Part shown: one piece after another, positions 15,598-22,401 of the stretch
Numbering within the stretch: position 1 is the first letter of the stretch
How the letters are laid out: each line of letters starts with the position of its first letter
Origin: Chitinophagaceae bacterium
GTDB lineage: Bacteria; Bacteroidota; Bacteroidia; Chitinophagales; Chitinophagaceae
Assembly: GCA_021151685.1 (NCBI GenBank)
Contig: JAGKWS010000038.1
Location: forward strand, 1-33,350
DNA: 33,350 nucleotides
Direction of reading: 5' to 3'
Program-made: the position numbers and the translations under genes
Notes under the pieces: generated by a model
The model's input: only the letters and a program-made list of their open reading frames with translations
Told to the model about the DNA's origin: nothing
The model's database searches: none

Positions 15598-16680
15598 CTA
15601 GCACCGAAGTGGATTTTCTTCAATGGTAGGATCTACTAACGAGTCCAATGAAGCCAAAGCGGTCGGTCGGTCATTTTCTATGCCATTAGAACGACCGTCC
15701 ATTGCAACTTTGTTCTCTTTGAACCAAGTCATCTTGGGCACTTCCTCATCTGGAAATTTCTCATCCAGTATGCCCACAACCGATTTAATCGAAAGCCCAT
15801 CCTTCGCCACTTCTTTGTATCGAGCCAACCATAAGTCTCTGTCGTACCCTTTCCTCTTTGCCACCCCGTCTAGTCGAGTACTTTCGCCTATTTTGGTAAA
15901 CAGCATTGATTCAGAGTCTAACTTTAGAATCCATGGTTTGTTCTTCTGTTCTGGTGGCAAGTAGTTGCCTTTAATGATTGTCAGATGACGCTCATCAGAA
16001 GGCGCATTTGCCGCCATTCGAAGCTCAAAAATGCAGCGAAGCTTCGCTTCCAATGCTTGAGAACCATTTAGCTTGTTTTTGTTTGGGTCTGAATTCTCAG
16101 AATTCTTCACATTATGATGTAGCAATAAAAAGCAGCATTCGTGCTTTTTGGCTAGGCGGAACCAAGGTTTCAATTCACTTCTAACTGCCGCTGCATCGTT
16201 GGGGTTCCCTTGGAAGATATCCAACCATGCGTCGATTACAATAAGGTCGACCCTAAACTCTGACAAGAATGTCTCGACATCCTTGTAAAAGTTTTCAGAT
16301 TCGAAATCGAAGTGAAGAGTATCCAAGGCGTCAAAGCCAAAGCCCTTCAACTGCTTTTGCAGAACTGGTTTTGTTCCGTACTGCTCATCTTCTGTGGCTA
16401 TATAACAAGCCCTACCATGATTTACATTCAAAGGAGAACCTAAAAATGTTTTCTGTTTTGTTGCTATTGATATAGCTAACTGTCTTACCAAGGTAGATTT
16501 ACCGCAGTCAGAGGCACCCGCTAAGGCTACCATACCAACTTTGGGAATAAATGGTTCCCACAGAAAACGACTTTTATCGTCTTCTGCTAGATTCAATATC
16601 TCGGTACCTGTAATCCATCCTTTTTTTGGACCACTTTCGAGCATTGAGTTTTCAGCTTGTGTTTTAGAATGAATAGTCAT
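15598..16680 (-). CDS. RepA/RecA-like (AAA_25-type) P-loop ATPase of mobile elements
   Basis: This 360-residue RecA-fold ATPase has Walker A GASDCGKS (55-62), Walker B DLIVID (145-150) and a downstream FLLLHHN (184-190) typical of the RepA/KaiC-like hexameric helicase group. An LNGSQALEAK segment at about 203-212 also fits that group. RepA-type proteins drive replication of plasmids and integrative elements, unwinding DNA or loading the replisome. The C-terminal 90 residues are likely a DNA-binding or partner-binding extension. In Bacteroidota such genes are common cargo of integrative elements, and its presence supports the island reading given the integrase at 20.8-22.0 kb. It has its own terminator. 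An ACATACATA copy lies 37 bases before the ATG. Confidence 0.8.
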   Translation of the reverse strand: MTIHSKTQAENSMLESGPKKGWITGTEILNLAEDDKSRFLWEPFIPKVGMVALAGASDCGKSTLVRQLAISIATKQKTFLGSPLNVNHGRACYIATEDEQYGTKPVLQKQLKGFGFDALDTLHFDFESENFYKDVETFLSEFRVDLIVIDAWLDIFQGNPNDAAAVRSELKPWFRLAKKHECCFLLLHHNVKNSENSDPNKNKLNGSQALEAKLRCIFELRMAANAPSDERHLTIIKGNYLPPEQKNKPWILKLDSESMLFTKIGESTRLDGVAKRKGYDRDLWLARYKEVAKDGLSIKSVVGILDEKFPDEEVPKMTWFKENKVAMDGRSNGIENDRPTALASLDSLVDPTIEENPLRC

Positions 16681-17145
16681 TCGTTGTCACGATAATTGTG
16701 TACATATATTTTCTTCACATACATACAATGCTTCTCGTTTCTCCAAGCTTATGCCCATTGAAGGGCGGATACATCAATGAGTATACCCTGCACGTTCTCG
16801 CACAAGTATCTACCTTGCATTGCAAGAAGATTCTATACTGCATTGTGTTTTTGGGAACCTAAATCTCCAATGGTGGACGGTATGGAGGATAATGTATTTA
16901 GATTCAACTGGGCTGCTTTATCAAGCATCTGCCTTCATCCCTAACGGGGTATCTACTTTTGATTTTGGCTGGCTATGGCGCAGCTATGGATGTTGTCACC
17001 CAATGCAAAAGTAGGAAAGTACGAACGGAATACAAAAATTGTAATTTTTTAAGAACATTTTGTAACTAAGAGCCAATAAAAAGCAATTTTGTCGAGCTTA
17101 TCGCAGCTTATTGTGGCCCTCATTGAGAGTCTTCGAGCCAAATTA
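16681..17145. other. Intergenic stretch upstream of the RepA-like gene
   Basis: I see no convincing gene here. One 64-codon plus-strand frame (16820-17014) starts with TTG and has no recognisable content. The stretch contains an ACATACATA copy (16717-16725), an AT-rich hairpin (AAAAATT, 2-base loop, AATTTTT near 17034-17049) and AGCTTATCGCAG at 17095-17106, which also occurs exactly at 749-760 in the other large gap. Confidence 0.35.
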
Positions 17146-18033
17146 TTATTCTGAGGAGGAATTATATCCAATGAACAAAGCCGCAAATTGAATAACCGCT
17201 AGAATCCAATTCACAGGTGACGTCACATTAGGCCTGAAGGGACGTGGCGAAAGGTTGACATTCCATATTCTTGATACGGTTCTATTACCCCTGCCGTAGC
17301 GCCTAAACCGTTTATAAAAACCGACCATTCCATCATCAAAATTGTGCTTAGCAACACTATCAAACGCATAAGAAAGGTGGCCTACTTGAGACAAGCGAAG
17401 TCCTAGGTCAATATCCTCTCCTCCTGCACCACTAATACTCTCATTAAAGCCACTAATTGCATCAAAGGCATCTCGCCATACCAAACAATTTGCAGTGATT
17501 AGATACTGCGGGACAAATCCCCTCAGATTATCATGCACTTTTAATGGTACAAGAATTTCCTGACTTTGATAATACTTCGACATAGCCCCTTCACCCAATG
17601 AATGTACATTACCCGCATATCCTACCGACCGATTGCAGGCATTAAGGTAGCCTGTAAGCAAGGTTTCTGTAGGTAGACAATCGCTATCATTGAACAATAC
17701 CCATTCACCTTTTGCGTTCCGCACGCCAACATTTCGTGCAGGACCTGCCCCAGGTTGTTTGCAATGCAGCACTGATATCGGTACAGGACATTTCTCCAGC
17801 CAATGTCGTACATCTATCGGCTCCACCGAATTATTATCTACGACTATAATTTCTTTGGGATAATGTTCGGAGCGTTGGGTCTTACAGAATGCCTCAATGT
17901 AGTTGTCAATACCCTGCTGATTATCCTTTACAGGAATAACAATGGATATTTCCTGCAGTCTTACTTTGCCAGACGATTGTTTCGCCGTCTTCTTTGTATC
18001 AGTAAAGAAGACTAATCGGCTTATGAGGGTCAT
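17146..18033 (-). CDS. Family 2 glycosyltransferase
   Basis: From the ATG at 18033 the protein has 295 residues. An open extension to 18150 would overlap the next gene by 68 bases and has no family match, so I reject it. The GT-A fold is plain: EISIVIPVKDN near the start, EIIVVDNNS, GAGPARNVGVRNAKGEWVLFNDSDC with the DxD-like metal motif, and GAGGEDIDLGLRL as the acceptor-side acidic motif. A hydrophobic C-terminal stretch (VNWILAVIQFAALFIGY) may be a membrane anchor. Such enzymes transfer sugars from nucleotide-sugar donors to polysaccharide or protein. No other sugar genes are nearby, so the acceptor cannot be guessed. It lies 49 bases after the upstream gene and may be co-transcribed with it. 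Confidence 0.85.
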   Translation of the reverse strand: MTLISRLVFFTDTKKTAKQSSGKVRLQEISIVIPVKDNQQGIDNYIEAFCKTQRSEHYPKEIIVVDNNSVEPIDVRHWLEKCPVPISVLHCKQPGAGPARNVGVRNAKGEWVLFNDSDCLPTETLLTGYLNACNRSVGYAGNVHSLGEGAMSKYYQSQEILVPLKVHDNLRGFVPQYLITANCLVWRDAFDAISGFNESISGAGGEDIDLGLRLSQVGHLSYAFDSVAKHNFDDGMVGFYKRFRRYGRGNRTVSRIWNVNLSPRPFRPNVTSPVNWILAVIQFAALFIGYNSSSE

Positions 18034-18082
18034 TCGAATGTTATTATGTGTTACTACATGAGTGAGCGGACATCTTTTGCGA

Positions 18083-18580
18083 CTACTCTGTTGAGCTTGG
18101 GACAACAAGATTTTGTTTGAGTTCACTATTCTCCTTTTCAAGCTCCTCAACTCTCTTCTTTAGAGTAACTATTTCGTCCTGAGTAGCCCTATGTTTCTGG
18201 TATTCAGCCCATGAAGCGAATTTTGATGCAAGCATTATTTCCTTTACTGCGTTTGTTATGCCCTTGGGCATACCTCCATTAGTTGTATCTACCCTGATGG
18301 GAATATCCTCAACATCCTTGTATCTGAAAACGAATTCAACTAAGTGAGTCTTTATATGATTAACGTCAGTCAGGCAATAGTCGCCATGTTGAAAATAGGC
18401 TTTTGACCAAGCTACATTATACCACAGACCATGTGCCACATTTAGCGCATAGACGTACTTGCCTTGAGCACCAAACTCAAAGAGATATTTTTCACCAGGC
18501 AGCGCATTTGCCAAATCATATGTTTCTCTTGTGAGCGGCGTGTCGTGTTGTGAACCTTCTTTATAAATGACAATGAACAT
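18083..18580 (-). CDS. Unrecognised protein with C-terminal coiled coil
   Basis: The protein has 165 residues from the ATG at 18580; the frame continues to a TTG at 18598, which overlaps the promoter -7 element and is therefore unlikely. The first 125 residues look globular and rich in aromatic residues, with no family I know. Residues of about 134-157 form a short heptad-rich coiled coil (IVTLKKRVEELEKENSEL), suggesting oligomerisation. A near-perfect promoter lies directly upstream (18596-18627), leaving a very short leader. The downstream neighbour is the glycosyltransferase gene, 49 bases on. I do not recognise a function. Confidence 0.7.
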   Translation of the reverse strand: MFIVIYKEGSQHDTPLTRETYDLANALPGEKYLFEFGAQGKYVYALNVAHGLWYNVAWSKAYFQHGDYCLTDVNHIKTHLVEFVFRYKDVEDIPIRVDTTNGGMPKGITNAVKEIMLASKFASWAEYQKHRATQDEIVTLKKRVEELEKENSELKQNLVVPSSTE

Positions 18581-18595
18581 AAGTATTCTTTTTTT

Positions 18596-18627
18596 CAAAT
18601 GTAATGCAAAGTCTAAGAACCTGCAAA
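18596..18627 (-). promoter_or_regulatory. Bacteroidota promoter with tandem repeats for the 18580-18083 gene
   Basis: On the minus strand TTTG (18627-18624), a 20-base spacer and TACATTTG (18603-18596) match the Bacteroidota -33/-7 pair. Two exact copies of TGCAAAGTCT (18605-18614 and 18622-18631) spaced 17 bases apart overlap it and could bind a regulator. Confidence 0.6.
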
Positions 18628-18698
18628 GTCTGCAATGTTACAATTCTGCAAGCCATTCCCCAGAGACTATCACCATTACTTATTCGATTAGACCCAGG

Positions 18699-19388
18699 TT
18701 AACAAGACCGCCAACTACGCTTAACGTTACAGCGGTCTTGTATGTGTCCAGGAACATACCCAGCCCTATAAAGGGACAACAATTCATCAACAAGGGTCTC
18801 CGTCAATTGTGGTTTCATGGTATATGCCCATATTGACGGGTTAACGAGAACCTCAACTTTATTCTTGTGATAAACTGCTTGCAATTCCTCTACCGTCATT
18901 AGAGAGTATTCTTCCATTTCCATTAAGTAAGCAGGCCAGCCCTCAACCATACTTAGCTCTTCTGCAGTATCGTACAGGTTATATGCCCGTTCCCAAATTA
19001 GCGCATCATCCATGCTTATTACTTGCTGAATGTCCAAGGGAATCATTTGTAGTATGTCAATGCTAGCATCCTCCACTTCCCCGAGTTCTTTGGTCAATAC
19101 TCCGCCGAGTCCTTTAAGAATACCGTGATATGGGTCCCATTTACCAACCTTCCATTGCGACCGCAATTCATCAGTCCAGACAACATTTCGGTTGAATGAA
19201 AGTCCGAATTTCGGCATGCAAATTGTTTCTGCGTCTCGTATATACACTGGGTAGAATGCATCCCCTTTTACCAGCACATCCCAATTCTCCTTTATTTGTC
19301 GGGGAGAAAATGGATAGTTGACTGACAGGTACTCTATCATGTAATCAAGGTGGTGTAAACAGAAATCGCGGTAGGTCAGATTAGTCAT
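18699..19388 (-). CDS. Unrecognised 229-residue protein
   Basis: A soluble, acidic, aromatic-rich protein without signal peptide or membrane segment. I recognise no family and no catalytic motif. The segment around 115-145 (many Asp, Glu, Ile, Met) and the C-terminal LVDELLSLYRAG look helical. It begins 24 bases after the end of the membrane-protein gene (19413-20366), so the two are probably one transcript. Base composition is like the rest of the accessory region. It is real by length, codon usage and spacing; the role is open. Confidence 0.65.
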   Translation of the reverse strand: MTNLTYRDFCLHHLDYMIEYLSVNYPFSPRQIKENWDVLVKGDAFYPVYIRDAETICMPKFGLSFNRNVVWTDELRSQWKVGKWDPYHGILKGLGGVLTKELGEVEDASIDILQMIPLDIQQVISMDDALIWERAYNLYDTAEELSMVEGWPAYLMEMEEYSLMTVEELQAVYHKNKVEVLVNPSIWAYTMKPQLTETLVDELLSLYRAGYVPGHIQDRCNVKRSWRSC

Positions 19389-19412
19389 TGTGTATGATTT
19401 GAAGTTAATGCC

Positions 19413-20366
19413 TCAGCTTGGTATTCGTCTCAATATTTCCGAGTGCAAATCCGTAATCTCTATAATCTCAATGGGTGTAAGTGCAACCTGCTTAGTATTT
19501 ACCATATCTCTTCTTGCAAACAGTTTCAAGGTTTTATCTCCATAGAAATCGTCCGTAATTTTGTATTCAAAGACGGCATATTCATTTGATATTACCTTGA
19601 GTACGTCATTGGGATTTACACCTTCCATAAGGGGGAAATACAGCATGAAAGTCCTTAGCGGCATGGGCTGGGCAAACACAATCGGGGCTGCATCTTCCTC
19701 CATATACAGATCACTGTCTTCAAGCAAATCGCTTCTATTGCTGTCATGTTCATCTTCGTCATGGCTATCGACGCATAGTATCGGCTCAAAGTCGTAATTG
19801 ACACCAACACCTATCACTGTTTTCGTAGAGTCGTTTGTAGCGATGAATGTTAACCCTTTGTCGTAAGCGTTATAGCTCTTCGTCCACTTTCGCTCTACGT
19901 TATTAGGAGTACCCCAGATAGCGTGTACATCATTCATGGTTGACTGGCCAAACGTGATATGCCCGAGCTTGCCAGAATGGTAGTTATGCGAAAGCGTTTT
20001 GTCCGTTGGCCGTTCTATCCGAGTCAATATCATTGTTTCCTGCGGCAGAGAATTGAATGGATTTTCTCTATGCCGTTCAACAGGTGCCTCATAAGCAGGC
20101 TGTTTGGTTGTTTCCTGGATTGCTATGCTGGCAGCTATTGCAAAAACAATGAAGTGAGCCGCTTTACTAAACACCCCCCACAGTATGATAAAGCCAATTC
20201 CGCCTAAAAAGCTCTCGGGTTCAATGATATTCCAAGCTAAGACTCCACACAGGACGCTGACCGACGCGATTATTAGCCATATGATTAGTGCGACAGAGCC
20301 GCTGTATTTCTCATTCATGAAGTGATTTTGTTTGAGTGTGAATGTATGATTTTTTCTTTGCTTCAT
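19413..20366 (-). CDS. Membrane protein with BamE-like C-terminal stretch
   Basis: The frame gives 317 residues from the ATG at 20366. That start lies inside a 16-bp palindrome, so the ATG at 20318 (301 residues) may be the true one; the extra 16 residues are basic and uninformative. Two or three hydrophobic segments (about 24-47 and 53-83) make it an inner-membrane protein. After a linker, GHITFGQSTMNDVHAIWGTP (about 135-154) followed by a GLTF strand resembles the SmpA/BamE-like pattern of small outer-membrane and periplasmic domains; this is a pattern call without database support. An Asp/Glu/His-rich stretch follows near 190-220. It is divergent from the Xre gene across a palindromic operator candidate, so Xre control is plausible. 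Confidence 0.65.
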   Translation of the reverse strand: MKQRKNHTFTLKQNHFMNEKYSGSVALIIWLIIASVSVLCGVLAWNIIEPESFLGGIGFIILWGVFSKAAHFIVFAIAASIAIQETTKQPAYEAPVERHRENPFNSLPQETMILTRIERPTDKTLSHNYHSGKLGHITFGQSTMNDVHAIWGTPNNVERKWTKSYNAYDKGLTFIATNDSTKTVIGVGVNYDFEPILCVDSHDEDEHDSNRSDLLEDSDLYMEEDAAPIVFAQPMPLRTFMLYFPLMEGVNPNDVLKVISNEYAVFEYKITDDFYGDKTLKLFARRDMVNTKQVALTPIEIIEITDLHSEILRRIPS

Positions 20367-20386
20367 AGCAAATTTGCTATGGTTTG
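20357..20386 (+). promoter_or_regulatory. Near-consensus promoter and 16-bp palindromic operator candidate between divergent genes
   Basis: TTTG (20357-20360), a 17-base spacer and TATGGTTTG (20378-20386) resemble a Bacteroidota promoter with one extra base in the -7 element, facing the Xre gene. The perfect palindrome ATAGCAAATTTGCTAT (20365-20380) fills the spacer, where a repressor would block transcription. The same site covers the upstream edge of the minus-strand membrane-protein gene. Confidence 0.5.
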
Positions 20387-20414
20387 AACTACTGGTAAAT
20401 GCTCCCTTTGTGAA

Positions 20415-20657
20415 GTGAGCAAGCGGACTTATTATAAGGACGAACAGGGTATTGCAGCCTTTGGCAGCAAACTCCGTGAGATACGCCTAAAAAAGGGCTA
20501 CTCACAGGAGCGGCTTGCCAATGAGGCGGGGTTACCTCCTTCTCAGATAAGCAGGATAGAGACAGGGGCGATAAACACCTCCCTGTCCCATATCTGCCTT
20601 ATTGCGCGCATCTTGAAAGTGAAGCCAAAGGAATTGATGGACTTTACGCTCGATTAG
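20415..20657 (+). CDS. Xre/Cro-type helix-turn-helix regulator
   Basis: An 80-residue single-domain HTH_3 protein. The helix-turn-helix is clear: LREIRLKKGYSQERLANEAGL followed by the recognition helix PPSQISRIETGAINTSL. The start is a GTG at 20415; no upstream in-frame ATG gives a longer form that fits. These regulators bind short palindromes as dimers, often their own promoter. The 16-bp perfect palindrome at 20365-20380 lies 35 bases upstream, between this gene and the divergent membrane-protein gene, and is the obvious operator candidate. It may set the expression state of the integrative element. Fold certain; target inferred. Confidence 0.9.
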   Translation: MSKRTYYKDEQGIAAFGSKLREIRLKKGYSQERLANEAGLPPSQISRIETGAINTSLSHICLIARILKVKPKELMDFTLD

Positions 20658-20667
20658 GTTAGCTGCC

Positions 20668-20784
20668 TTACCATCTATGGATGTACCTCATTGGGTTACA
20701 GATAAAATCCCACAGCCCTAATAGAAGTAACGTTAGTACCGCTATAAGTACGTTTCGTAAGAAGCTTACTATGCGCTGTATCAT
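20668..20784 (-). CDS. Small membrane protein (38 codons) coupled to the integrase
   Basis: On the minus strand an ATG overlaps the integrase stop codon (ATGA arrangement) and opens a 38-codon frame ending in TAA at 20668. The product has a basic N-terminus (IQR, LRN), a hydrophobic run of about 14 residues (about 12-25, with five consecutive-type Leu positions and Ala/Val) and a basic, aromatic C-terminus, which is the profile of a single-pass small membrane protein. The ATGA coupling and the coherent hydrophobic content argue for a real gene; the short length leaves room for chance. Confidence 0.42.
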   Translation of the reverse strand: MIQRIVSFLRNVLIAVLTLLLLGLWDFICNPMRYIHRW

Positions 20785-22028
20785 GGCTTCTGCTGTTTAG
20801 AGGGTTTCGCATTTTGTTTCTCTATCAACTTCATACTCAACTGCTGCATATCAGCCTCAATCTTCGTCTCTAATACCTTAGCATACACCTGTGTGGTGCT
20901 GAGCTTTGTATGCCCCAGCATACGAGAAACCGTTTCAATAGGTACGCCATTGCTTAGGGCTACAGATGTGGCGAACGAATGCCTGGCAAGGTGAGTTGTC
21001 AGGTTCTTTGATATGCCTGCAAGCTCCTGTATCAGTTTCAGGTTTTCGTTCATTTTCTGGTTCGACAAAACTGGCAGTAAAGGGGCATCGCTCCTTTTCT
21101 CAAGCATATACTTCTGTAAGATGACCAGAGCTTGGGGCAATAATGGAATGGCGAACGATACCTTAGTCTTCTGTCTTTCCATGTGAATCCAGTAAGTGCC
21201 ATTCTCTGCCTTTGATAGGTGCTTTTGTCCCAGTAGCTTGATATCCGCATAGGATAGCCCAGTATAGCATTGCATAAGAAATACGTCTCTTACCTGTTCT
21301 AAAGTCTGCCGTTGTAGTTCCAGACCTCCTAGCTTTTCTATCTCAGCCAGAGTAAGAGCCACCTTATTCACAGGCACGAATTCCAGCGAGTAGGTTGCCA
21401 TGGGGTTTGTCTGAATGTAGCCAAGCTTTATAGCATAGTTCACTATCTTCTTCAGTCGTTGTAGCTGTTTGTTAGCCCCATTGTTATGGCAGTCCTTCTT
21501 TGTAGTTAGATAGCTGAAGAACGCCTCACAGAATTTATAGTTGACAGCCGCAAGCGGGATGTCTGCCTTGCCTGAATAGGCTGGCACAAATTCCTGTAGG
21601 TATTTCAGTGTGGTCTTGTAGTTCTTGTAACTGCCTTGGCTGTATTTGATACCCAACATACTCTTGAAGTGTACGTCATGTTCAATGGCAACAGCCAGTA
21701 GGGTATGCTTTGGCGTTGCAGGCTCGCCTAATACGATTGCCCTAATGGCTTCTAGGGTGATGTCCTGCCGTGCAATGTACAGCTCTGAATAGGCGCTGTT
21801 GATTTTGTTCTTGAACGCATCCAAATGTTTGTTTATCTGGTTTGCGTCGGGATGCCTGACTACCTTGCCGCTCTCGTGCCAATACTTGGGAGCAATACTC
21901 TTATTGGTGGTCAGCTCCATCTTGTTATCTCGGTCAAGTCTTATGCGGGCGTATATGGTAGCTGTACCATCTTCTTTAAGCCGTCCTGATTTGAGGAACA
22001 GCTTTACACCAAATGAAGCTGTCTTCAT
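20781..22028 (-). CDS. Tyrosine site-specific integrase, Bacteroidetes conjugative-transposon type
   Basis: The 415-residue protein has the three-part build of this family: an N-terminal arm-binding domain (about 1-95), a SAM-like core-binding domain (about 105-210) and a catalytic domain (about 222-390). Catalytic residues visible are H346 and R349 (HLARH), H373 (LGH) and the nucleophile Y382 (TTQVYAK), with a beta-hairpin Lys near 287. At the position of the first catalytic Arg the sequence reads TGLSYAD, with S259 instead of Arg; the same replacement is known for IntDOT of CTnDOT. The gene lies 227 bases from the 3' end of tRNA-Pro, with repeated TGACGCA motifs in between, so it probably integrates an element at that tRNA. 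The element would be the AT-rich DNA to the left. Confidence 0.92.
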   Translation of the reverse strand: MKTASFGVKLFLKSGRLKEDGTATIYARIRLDRDNKMELTTNKSIAPKYWHESGKVVRHPDANQINKHLDAFKNKINSAYSELYIARQDITLEAIRAIVLGEPATPKHTLLAVAIEHDVHFKSMLGIKYSQGSYKNYKTTLKYLQEFVPAYSGKADIPLAAVNYKFCEAFFSYLTTKKDCHNNGANKQLQRLKKIVNYAIKLGYIQTNPMATYSLEFVPVNKVALTLAEIEKLGGLELQRQTLEQVRDVFLMQCYTGLSYADIKLLGQKHLSKAENGTYWIHMERQKTKVSFAIPLLPQALVILQKYMLEKRSDAPLLPVLSNQKMNENLKLIQELAGISKNLTTHLARHSFATSVALSNGVPIETVSRMLGHTKLSTTQVYAKVLETKIEADMQQLSMKLIEKQNAKPSKQQKP

Positions 22029-22066
22029 TATGTTCTTGTATTAGTTGGTTAAGGAATGGGATTACT

Positions 22067-22117
22067 TGCGTCAGGGTGACGCAAAAGGTGACGCATTTTG
22101 CTCATTATGGTGACGCA
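22067..22117. repeat. Iterated TGACGCA motif (three direct, one inverted)
   Basis: GGTGACGCA occurs three times (TGACGCA at 22077-22083, 22089-22095 and 22111-22117), and TGCGTCA, its inverse, at 22067-22073. Four copies of a 7-mer in 51 bases are far beyond chance and suit arm-type integrase or excisionase binding sites. Confidence 0.7.
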
Positions 22118-22168
22118 AATGGTCGTTTTTGTGGTCTTAAAGGCCCATATTAAGGCAGTTGCAATATC

Positions 22169-22185
22169 AGCGCATGACATGCGCT
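22169..22185. repeat. 17-bp perfect palindrome near the tRNA
   Basis: AGCGCATGACATGCGCT has 8-base perfect arms around one central base. It lies between the TGACGCA cluster and the tRNA terminator and has no T-run, so a protein-binding site is more likely than a terminator. Confidence 0.6.
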
Positions 22186-22215
22186 AACCCCCTGAAAACC
22201 AACACTTCAGGGCAT

Positions 22216-22247
22216 AAAAAAGCCTGATAACTTGTTGATTATCAGGC
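22216..22247 (-). terminator. Intrinsic terminator of tRNA-Pro
   Basis: On the minus strand GCCTGATAA and TTATCAGGC form a perfect 9-bp stem (22247-22239 with 22230-22222, 8-base loop) followed by six T (22221-22216). It starts 8 bases past the tRNA 3' end. Confidence 0.9.
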
Positions 22248-22255
22248 CTTTATCG

Positions 22256-22329
22256 TCGGGAAGACAAGATTCGAACTTGCGACCACTTGAACCCCATCCA
22301 AGTACGCTACCGGGCTGCGCTACTTCCCG
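22256..22329 (-). tRNA. tRNA-Pro (anticodon GGG)
   Basis: The 74-base minus-strand sequence folds as a full cloverleaf: acceptor CGGGAAG with CTTCCCG, D stem GCGC/GCGT, anticodon stem CTTGG/TCAAG around loop ATGGGGT with anticodon GGG at 34-36, T stem GCAAG/CTTGT around TTCGAAT, discriminator A. CCA is not encoded. A promoter (22370-22401) and a strong terminator flank it. Its 3' end faces the integrase gene, so it is the likely integration target. Confidence 0.95.
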
Positions 22330-22369
22330 AACCGGTATTAAACAACTCCCCTGCCGGGAATTGCGATTG

Positions 22370-22401
22370 CAAAGGTAAACAAAAAATTGTTTTACGACAA
22401 A
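22370..22401 (-). promoter_or_regulatory. Promoter of tRNA-Pro
   Basis: TTTG (22401-22398), 20-base spacer and TACCTTTG (22377-22370) on the minus strand match the Bacteroidota consensus and lie about 40 bases before the tRNA 5' end. It overlaps the last codons of folE. Confidence 0.65.

Larger units (their letters stand above)
22029..22215. other. Probable attachment-site arm between integrase and tRNA-Pro
   Basis: This non-coding stretch holds four TGACGCA motifs, a 17-bp palindrome and, at its right end, the tRNA terminator. The position between an integrase gene and the 3' end of a tRNA is where one attachment site of an integrative element is expected. I do not find a second copy of the tRNA 3' end in the window, so the exact core and the other end remain unknown. 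Confidence 0.55.

Noticed and set aside
16820..17014. 64-codon plus-strand frame between glycosyltransferase and RepA-like genes
   Set aside because: TTG start, Trp-rich composition without family signal, isolated and opposite to its neighbours.
18034..18150. N-terminal extension of the glycosyltransferase to 18150
   Set aside because: It overlaps the upstream gene's coiled-coil end and reads as non-family sequence; the ATG at 18033 leaves a normal gap.
1..20780. A second copy of the tRNA-Pro 3' end marking the far edge of the element
   Set aside because: No copy of the T-arm and acceptor sequence was found by reading the left part; the far edge is presumably outside the window.
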